Shown here piece after piece: positions 57,297 to 64,000 of a DNA stretch of 64,000 nucleotides; the stretch's first letter is position 1, and each line of letters opens with the position of its first letter. Location: assembly GCA_038025085.1 (NCBI GenBank), contig CM076154.1:33286501-33350500 (forward strand), given 5' to 3'. The DNA is from Tetragonia tetragonoides. Taxonomy: Eukaryota; Streptophyta; Magnoliopsida; Caryophyllales; Aizoaceae. The position numbers and the translations under genes were made by a program. The notes below the pieces were generated by a model. The model was given only the letters and a program-made list of their open reading frames with translations, ran no database searches and was not told the DNA's origin.

Positions 57297-57331
<35 letters not shown>
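54607..57331 (-). mobile_element. Candidate non-autonomous Helitron, about 2.7 kb
   Basis: On the minus strand the element would start TCATATATAT (57331) and end with a hairpin CCGTGCGAAGCACGG (54634-54620), then 9 bases, then CTAG (54610-54607). The flanking bases on that strand are A before TC and T after CTAG, the A/T target typical of Helitrons. No Rep/helicase coding sequence was seen. The interior is built of diverged repeats containing gtggcgtcccacgtgt and ttaggctatgtggcaaa. The 3' end is strong; the 5' end lies in a (TA)n run and is less certain. Confidence 0.6.
56211..57200. repeat. Tandem duplication, 515-bp period, inside the Helitron candidate
   Basis: tatcatcac(t/c)acacgaaattggg begins at 56211 and again at 56726; the two units are nearly identical over most of their length (same phrase aaggtagcggcctacatggtg, same taggctatgtggcaaaattg). 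More diverged relatives lie at about 54930-55800. Confidence 0.88.
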
Positions 57332-57332
<1 letters not shown>

Positions 57333-58200
57333 ATGTATAAGAGAGGTTTAAATCCAAGTTGATAAGAAAAGAAGACTCATCTAAAGCATTACTACCATAA
57401 GAACTGGAGACCTTAAATGAATAAGGTTCGCCTTACCATTTTTAAACTCATGGGCAACAGTCTCATCACCCATAACAATCTCGTCACTGATGAGCTCAAA
57501 CTTCTCTATAAAAGTAGCCTGGAAACCTAGTGGACAACAAATTCATTATTCATCACAAATTTTGCACATGTTGAATCATACTCTTTCATAAAGTTGTTAA
57601 CACTTGAATCTATAGAAACTTTAGAGGATGGATGCCCGGAATACGGGCACAATTCATAAGTGTCTTATGGACAGGAATCGTCATCAATGACATAGAAGAA
57701 GATGATAAAAGCTCTTTTAATCTCTCAAATCCCCTATTTACAATTAAAAATGAAAAACGATATAAAATACTAATCAAATGACTAAAAAAATGTATTGTAT
57801 TGAATAAACCTTAAACAATAGTTTTTCATTTTTAACGCTCGGCTTAAAGCTTAAACAACAGATGAATGTGTGGTTGGAGAATACATAATTTCAATTGAGT
57901 TCAATATAAAAATATTTATTGTTAAACAAGTTTTTGTGCTAGTAACATTTCTTCTTTCTTTTTTCAAGTGTTTCTTACTTTCTTTTGATATTTTCTAGTC
58001 TAAAAGTAATTTTTTTAGTTCAAAATATAAAATTACTTTTATAGTGAGATCGTCTTATATGATATTTTTTTTACCAATATTTTTAGGGTGTGATTATAGG
58101 ACACTTTCTAATACACGATTTTCGGTATTCAATTAATTCGTGTACGTGCTCCCTATAAGATAGATTTTATGTTTTTAACAGAATGAGAAAGTATTCACCA
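57332..58200. other. Intergenic, with a faint coding-like stretch
   Basis: On the minus strand 57530-57400 can be read as an acidic peptide (I-S-D-E-I-V-M-G-D-E-T-V-A-H-E-F) with stops on both sides; I do not recognise it. It may be a gene relic. The rest is AT-rich. Confidence 0.3.
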
Positions 58201-58897
58201 CATGACCGCATTGCCGCCTAATGAGCTTCCATCAGCCACTCTCTACTTCTCTAGTGTGATGTAATTTAAGAGGTTGACCAACCTTGTGGAGAAGCAAATT
58301 ACTGTCTCAGTCTGTCCATTTTTCTTCTTTGTCAATCTCCAAAATCGTAATCAATTTTACTGTTTAGTAGCATAGTTCGAAGATTCTGGTGAAAACGAAG
58401 GCAAGTAAATCCATTTTCAAGCAATAAATCAGCAAAACAGAAGAGTGGAGCAAAAGCACAGTGAAATTTGGGGTAAGGGTTAAATTCATGAAAAAGATGT
58501 CATCTTTATTTATTTATCTTTAAGCCCTTTTCATGGTGTTTGATGTTTCCTTTACAAAAACCTAGTTTTGATTTCAACCCATGTCCTTTCTTCACAAAAT
58601 TGCAGTAAGAAAGATGAGATGCAAGTTGCAAATTTTGCCTTTCAGCTGAGAAATTAACCTGCTGTGAGACTGTAATCTGTATCCTTAATAAAGACCATAT
58701 TTTCCAGTTTCAAGAATTTACATTTTATCCCTTCAATTCTATGTGTTTGGATAGGGCTTTATGAAACCCCAATGATTTGTGTGTGTTTGGATAATCCAAA
58801 AAGTCTTTGAAATGAAGCTCCTTTGAAATGTTTTTCAAGATAGAAAAATAATGTGAAAGGAAGCCCAGGATAAGAGAGAACAATTTTGAAAATGACA

Positions 58898-59197
58898 CAG
58901 GTGGTGTTTGGTTTAGGTTGTGAGCAACTTTTACTTTTTTTTTTCTCCCTATTTGTCCTCACAAACCTACCCCTCTACCTCCTCTTTACCCCATTTTAGC
59001 TTCTAAGAATCTCAAAACATCCTTTAAAGAGACCCAAAAGTAGAAGCTCCAATTCAATACTGTTGTGCTCCCTAGGGGGTGTTTTAAACTTTTTAAAAGT
59101 TGAAAAATGGGGGTGATGAGGTGGAGGGGCTAGTTTCTGAGGAAAAACAGGAGAAAAGTAGAAGCTACTCACAAGGTAGGCGAAACACGCTCATATT
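58898..59197. mobile_element. Tourist-like foldback MITE, copy 2
   Basis: Ends gtggtgtttggtttaggttgtgagc and gctactcacaaggtaggcgaaacac are imperfect inverted repeats matching copy 1 at 24446-24754, including the internal ccctagggggtgttt phrase. It lies upstream of E; the matching place upstream of D (about 26975-26995) has no insertion. Confidence 0.78.
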
Positions 59198-59694
59198 AAA
59201 GAGGGATTTTGAGGGGTGATCTCTAATGTTGATAATCACACTATTCTCTGAAGTTGAGGAGTTGTTTGGATGAGTGCAAAGAGCTTTGATATTGTTATCA
59301 GATTTTTGTTAGTGAAATAGTGGGGGGGAAACAAGACAGATTTGGAGTTGAAAGGAGGCAATGGGTACCTGTACAAAAAGGAAAGCAAATTGACCTTAAT
59401 GCCATTCATCTAACTGATCACTAGACCTAGGTTTGGGAATATAATTTCAAGGAAGTGGTTACTTTAATTAGCCATGGCTAGGGAGTATGAAATGTTGACG
59501 CCCATAAAGGGATGTTGGCTTTTAAAGAGTAACATAGATAATGATAGTAACACAAAAGCTTGAGTTTTGAAAGAAAAGTAATGTCATGCTTTTGCAGTTA
59601 GCATATATTCTTGAAGCCATTAGAATATTTTATAAGATGTCACTTTTGATCCAGTCTAAATTCAAACATTCATCTTTCCCTTTTCAGCAGTACA

Positions 59695-62565
59695 ATGGCT
59701 TTTCAAATGAGTAACATGAACCCGACTTGTGAAGCTCCCAAAGATCTTATTAGTGAGTTGCCAGACATAATAATGTCTAAGATTATGGAACATTTACCTC
59801 TAATTGACGCAGCACGACTGAGTCTCTTGTCAAGAAAGTGGAGGTATACTTGGATGTCACTCTGCAAATAAACTTTTGATGAAGATTTCTTCAAAGAACT
59901 GCTAGAAAACAAACAGTTTAAAGCATGTGAGGTATGCAATATTCTGCGTATAGTTTTGCTCAATCGCACGGGCCCCATAAATACACTTCACCTCTGTATT
60001 CCACAACTGAAATGTACATGGAGTATGGAGACCTGATATTGGTCCTTGGATATCCTTTCTGTCGACGAAAAATGTCAAGGAACTTACCCTTCTGTGTGAG
60101 CAGCAGTCACCTTTGAAGTTGCCTTCTCATCTCTTCTCCTGTATGGAGCTGGAAAAGCTGAAGCTTGGGAATTGTATAATTTATCTGCTGCCTTCCTTTA
60201 AGGGCTTTAAAATCCTTAGGCACCTTGAGCTTCAGAATATCATATTTATAGGAAATATATTCGGAGATTTTATTGCTAACTGTCCACTGCTTGAAAGTCT
60301 AATATTAAAGAAGTGGACTGGTTTGGACCAAATTAATATTGTTGCTCCTAAGCTCAAGTGTTTAACGGTGTCTGGAAAATTCGAGTCGATCAATTTTTAA
60401 AGTGCTCAAAATCTCATGGTTGTTTCTATCGAGCTGGAGGAAATGGTCAAAGTTTACTAGAAATCAACAACATGGGAAATGATCAGATTCCTTGCCAGTT
60501 CAAGAAATATGAAAAAGCTTTTCTTCAGAGGCTATGCCTTAAAGGTGAGATATCAGATATGCATTAAATAATTTTGCTTCTTTTGAATCTTCTTGGAATG
60601 TGCGAGCCTGACCATTTGCATGATTAGTGGTTGTTCTCTGCATCTAACTTTTTGACTGTAGGTGGAGTTGTGGGAATGCTTCCTACAATGTTTGAACAAG
60701 TGAAGAATCTTGAGTTAACCAACATTGAATCCAAAAACTTCTACGAGTTCCTTTGTGCCGTTGGGATGATTCACAGCTGTGCTAACGTTGAAGAACTGAA
60801 AATCTCCGTAAGTTGCTCATATGTTCTTATAATTTTATTTGTTTAAATGATTGATATTGTGGGAATTGTCCATGTTGATTTGCGAATATGCTCTTTTCTC
60901 ATTCTCTTCTTTCTACCAAGGAAGAGAGTATGTGTAATTGTGTAATGCCCGAAGTGTTGATAGTGGTTGGCAATTATAGAGTGTGTTTTTAGTAACAATT
61001 CTTTTTCTTTTGGACATACGTTGACTTACTTGTACACCTATTTGAGGTTTTTCCTCCTTGGATGGTTATTTTGAAGTGGCTCGGGCGCTCGGCCATTATT
61101 TGAAATGAAAGATGGTATCAGAGAGATTCAGAGCCAACCTTTTTTTTTTCCTCTCAATGTGGGGCATATGGGGGAGATTGAGGTATCAAGAGCAAAGACG
61201 GCAATATGGTGATCTTGTGTGGACCTCATAAATCTACATCTTGTGTGGACCTCATAAACCTACATCTTCAACTAAGGGTAGATAGTTGGCCACAATGAGG
61301 ACATGGCTTCTTTAGTGGGGAGTTTAGAACATCCCTAGTATATATCACAGAAAGGCCAATGATTGGCCATTCACTGAGAACCATAGCTACATTACCCCCT
61401 ACCCTGGATAAAATTGTCTTCTTACCAAAGTGCTTACAAGTGTACATAAAACTTGCTTAATGTTGTGTTGTGTAAGGAGCCAAAAGATTGACTGTCAAGG
61501 GTGGGATGAGCTCTTCGTGGTAAGCTCTACGTGTCTTCATCACTCTTCTTCGTGTGGCTTGGGAACCCAAGGTACTCCTTTTCTAATTTACGAGTTAATC
61601 CATTGCTGTGGTATCTTGTAATTACTAGGGTAGTAAGGCACATATCCTGACACACTTCACATGAGTAACATTATGTTGCAATTTCACATCCATGCTTAAG
61701 ACTTTGCTCAATAGTCAATACTACTATGGTATCCCTTGAGAATGTGTATCGAACATGTGTGTGTATCCAAGTCAGACTTAGATATTTTCAGAGCGTGATT
61801 GGTTTATTCGAAATTTCCATGCCATATGATATCTGGGTGTTGAAGGGTAAGGTTTGGTTTGGGTGGATCATGCTCAAGTGCACACTACGAGTTATTAAGG
61901 TCCTGAATCCTTCCCTCACTGCTGAAGTCAGTAGAACATGAAACTATTAGGTCGTGACCGCACTATAGAAATGTTCCTTTATATATTATTATTTTTTATT
62001 TGTCGAAATGTTCCTTTATACTAATGTTTATACTGATGCAAATGTTTCCATCGTTAAAACTTGGATCCAAATGGCTCTCAAGATAGGTCTTCATCTAGGT
62101 TTCTTTCGGTGGGCGTTTTCCTTTTTTTTTTTTTTTTTTTTTTTTTTATCATTGCCGTTTCCTTTTCTTGATTCCTCTTATGATAATCAAATGAGTGCTT
62201 TGGATAGATAGGGTTATACTTATACTTGATGATTGTGTATAATAATTTGTGGATGCATTGGATTACTAATGTTATATGTATCGCATACAGTTTTCAAGCA
62301 CCGATTTTGCTGAGCATAATCTTGCCTCCAATCGATACTGTTTTCTGCATCATCTTCGTCATGTTGAAGTTCTGTTATGGGTACCAGCGTGGAGTTGAAG
62401 TTGATCGAAAATTTGCTCCGTTGCTCTCCTGTGCTTGAGACCTTTTATGTTGAACGAAACAGAATGATGAACGCTGATCAGGAATTGAGGATGTCAAAGT
62501 AGTTGATGCGCTTTCGCAGAACATCACCAAACGTGGAAGTGATTTACTTGGACCCAAAATCTTAG
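59695..62565 (+). pseudogene. Locus E: F-box/FBD pseudogene, paralogue of D
   Basis: Matches gene D exon by exon: 59695-60544, 60649-60807 and 62291-62565, with D-like donors. It keeps the F-box (I-S-E-L-P-D-I-I-M; A-R-L-S-L-L-S-R-K-W-R). It has TAA in place of Leu at about 59869-59871, indels near 59950-60030, TAA after S-I-N-F at about 60398-60400, TAG at about 60457-60459, a lost splice acceptor before exon 2 (AAC at 60646-60648, AAG in D) and frame loss in the FBD exon. Where D has its single frameshift, E has the full reading frame. The second intron is about 950 bp longer than in D because of inserted repeats. Confidence 0.85.
60850..61540. repeat. Repeat inserted in intron 2 of E
   Basis: Absent from D. 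Contains a direct repeat cttgtgtggacctcataaa(t/c)ctacatctt (about 61212 and 61239) and a segment (61350-61530) also found at 43590-43810. A ggtatcagag at about 61115 resembles a retrotransposon primer site but has no LTR next to it. Confidence 0.55.
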
Positions 62566-64000
62566 GGTGTTTGTGAAATTGTTGGTCGTGCTTGCATGAA
62601 CAAATGAGAGTGGTAATTTGCATTTTGATTTGGCTGGAAGGGCTTCAACAACATTCAACTCATTCCAACCTATGGGTAATAGTGGTGCAAAGCTCGGATG
62701 CCCACGTTATCTAAAAAAACTTGGTATCACTTTTGCGATAACATATTTACTTACCTTGTTCCAACTGCTTTTTTTTTGGGGACGAAAAGTTGCAGCTGAT
62801 TGTTAATGTACTTGCAATTATACTGCTCTCGTTATGTGGATTTTGGTTTATAAGGCTTACAGCCAAGAGGAGACCATCTTGAAATGGGTAATGGAGTAGC
62901 ATATGAATTAGCACATGTGCAACCTTAGATGTTAGGATATCGATATTGGGAGTCTTCTCTCCCTATCAATATTGATGTTTTTTTTGCTCTTGATTTGGGA
63001 AAATTAGTGGTAAATGAATAACCTTGTTGGTCTTCCCTCCAAAAAAACAAAAATCTTGATAATTCGAGGAAAATTAAAACATCCATTGACTACATAGTTC
63101 AAAGTTGAACCCATCCCGCGCTCATCAGTCATCCATCCCCCTTTCGACGAATTCAACCTTAACCCACCTTCAAGATGAACTCGTCACAATTTATACAGGT
63201 TCGTCCTTCAATTTCCACCACCCTGCATCACGCCCCTTCAATTGAATTACTTGTAATATGCTGCTAGAGGACCAAATACGAACGAAATTGTTAATCTACA
63301 TATAGTTCATTTGGATTATTTGTTTGTTATCTTCAACTATTTCCCCAAGCTTAAGGAGCTGGAATTTGCTAAAGCATTGTACTCGTAGTGTTCGTTTATC
63401 GAAAATAGAAATTCTCACATTGGGAACTTTGTATATGAGGAAACTATGAATATTTAACTTGACAAATTATAAATAGGAGATTTTCACATATTTTCATACT
63501 TTTTATTTTCCACAATTTTCCCTTACTAACAACGAAACGAAGCAAAATTTAAACATTTTTATAATTTTCTCTACTTTTGCTTTATTTTGCTCATTAACAT
63601 TAATCATGTGAGTGTACATCGGTCTTGCTTAATTATAATTTGACTGGAAAAATGAGTAAGGGGTCATTCTTAGCGTTTTAATTTTGTAAGGGGTACTGAC
63701 TCAAAATAAACGTTTTAGGGAGTTCGTGGCAAAGTCAGCTAAACTGAAAAGGGTTTTCACCAAAAATTCCTTTTTAAGGGATCCCAAATACACGGTTAAG
63801 AACTTGATTTTTCTTCCTTTTTTTTTCTTTGTTTTTTTTTAAGAAGTCTCCCTCTTTGAGAGAAACTGCACTACCCAGCACGTACCACGAAGTCTCCTGG
63901 GTTCATCTTCACCAAAAAAAAAGTCTCCTGTGTTCATATTATTTTTTATGTTTGTTTTGTCAACCAAAAGACTACTTATATTGATAGCGTGAGAGAAAGA
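62566..64000. other. Right end of window, no gene recognised
   Basis: AT-rich. The first 100 bp or so is still related to the 3' flank of D (tttgcattttgat). A minus-strand open stretch at 62375-62623 is the opposite strand of the E exon. Nothing else can be supported. Confidence 0.45.

Noticed and set aside
61110..61125. Primer binding site of another LTR element in the E intron
   Set aside because: ggtatcagag is present but no LTR terminus or retroviral coding lies beside it.
62008..62211. Small Phe-rich membrane protein
   Set aside because: The Phe run is a poly-T tract in the intron of pseudogene E.

Overview
The window is nuclear DNA of a flowering plant, almost certainly a eudicot. It has plant chromovirus Ty3/gypsy and Ty1/copia elements primed by initiator tRNA-Met, plant L1-type LINEs with a fused RNase H, Stowaway and Tourist MITEs, a tRNA-derived SINE and a Helitron. 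It also carries plant-specific gene families: F-box/DUF295, F-box/FBD and extra-large G protein (XLG). Family or species cannot be fixed from the sequence. Only one gene is clearly complete and intact: the minus-strand ribosome-biogenesis gene Pescadillo (PES), at 44401-51880, in 12 exons that join in frame to 586 residues.

Layout, left to right. 1-3974: 3' part of a decayed gypsy element (CRM-like) with its 3' LTR, inserted into an older LINE fragment (3975-5795, minus). 6050-7356: MITEs, one containing a nested retroposon. 8144-18600: two related F-box/DUF295 loci, A (minus, no F-box) and B (plus, F-box present), then a SINE. 18673-24176: a complete but mutated gypsy element (minus) with two 516-bp LTRs. 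24446-25653: a Tourist-like MITE and a terminal-inverted-repeat element. 27453-29355: F-box/FBD gene D with a single one-base frameshift. 31170-34007: third DUF295 locus C, a pseudogene. 35731-40706: a complete copia element (minus) with perfect 5-bp target duplications and a (TTA)n tract of about 70 units in its leader. 40747-42810: an XLG pseudogene. 44401-51880: PES. 52276-54098: degraded LINE. 54607-57331: candidate Helitron with internal 515-bp tandem repeats. 59695-62565: F-box/FBD pseudogene E, a paralogue of D. 62566-64000: no gene seen.

Two gene families were spread by local duplication. Loci A, B and C share an unusual arrangement: an F-box/DUF295 exon followed by small exons ending in a helical domain that I do not confidently recognise. 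Loci D and E are F-box/FBD copies about 32 kb apart that share several kb of flank. Comparing the copies dates several mobile-element insertions and shows which lesions are private to one copy. No prokaryote-like system, CRISPR array or operon is present. The most unusual items are: a precise flip of the reverse-transcriptase catalytic motif between 9-bp inverted repeats in the first gypsy element; the DUF295-plus-helical-domain architecture; the Helitron candidate with matching A/T flanks; and the very long TTA tract inside a retrotransposon leader. LTR divergences are hand counts, and exon joins were worked out by hand from GT/AG signals and reading frame.
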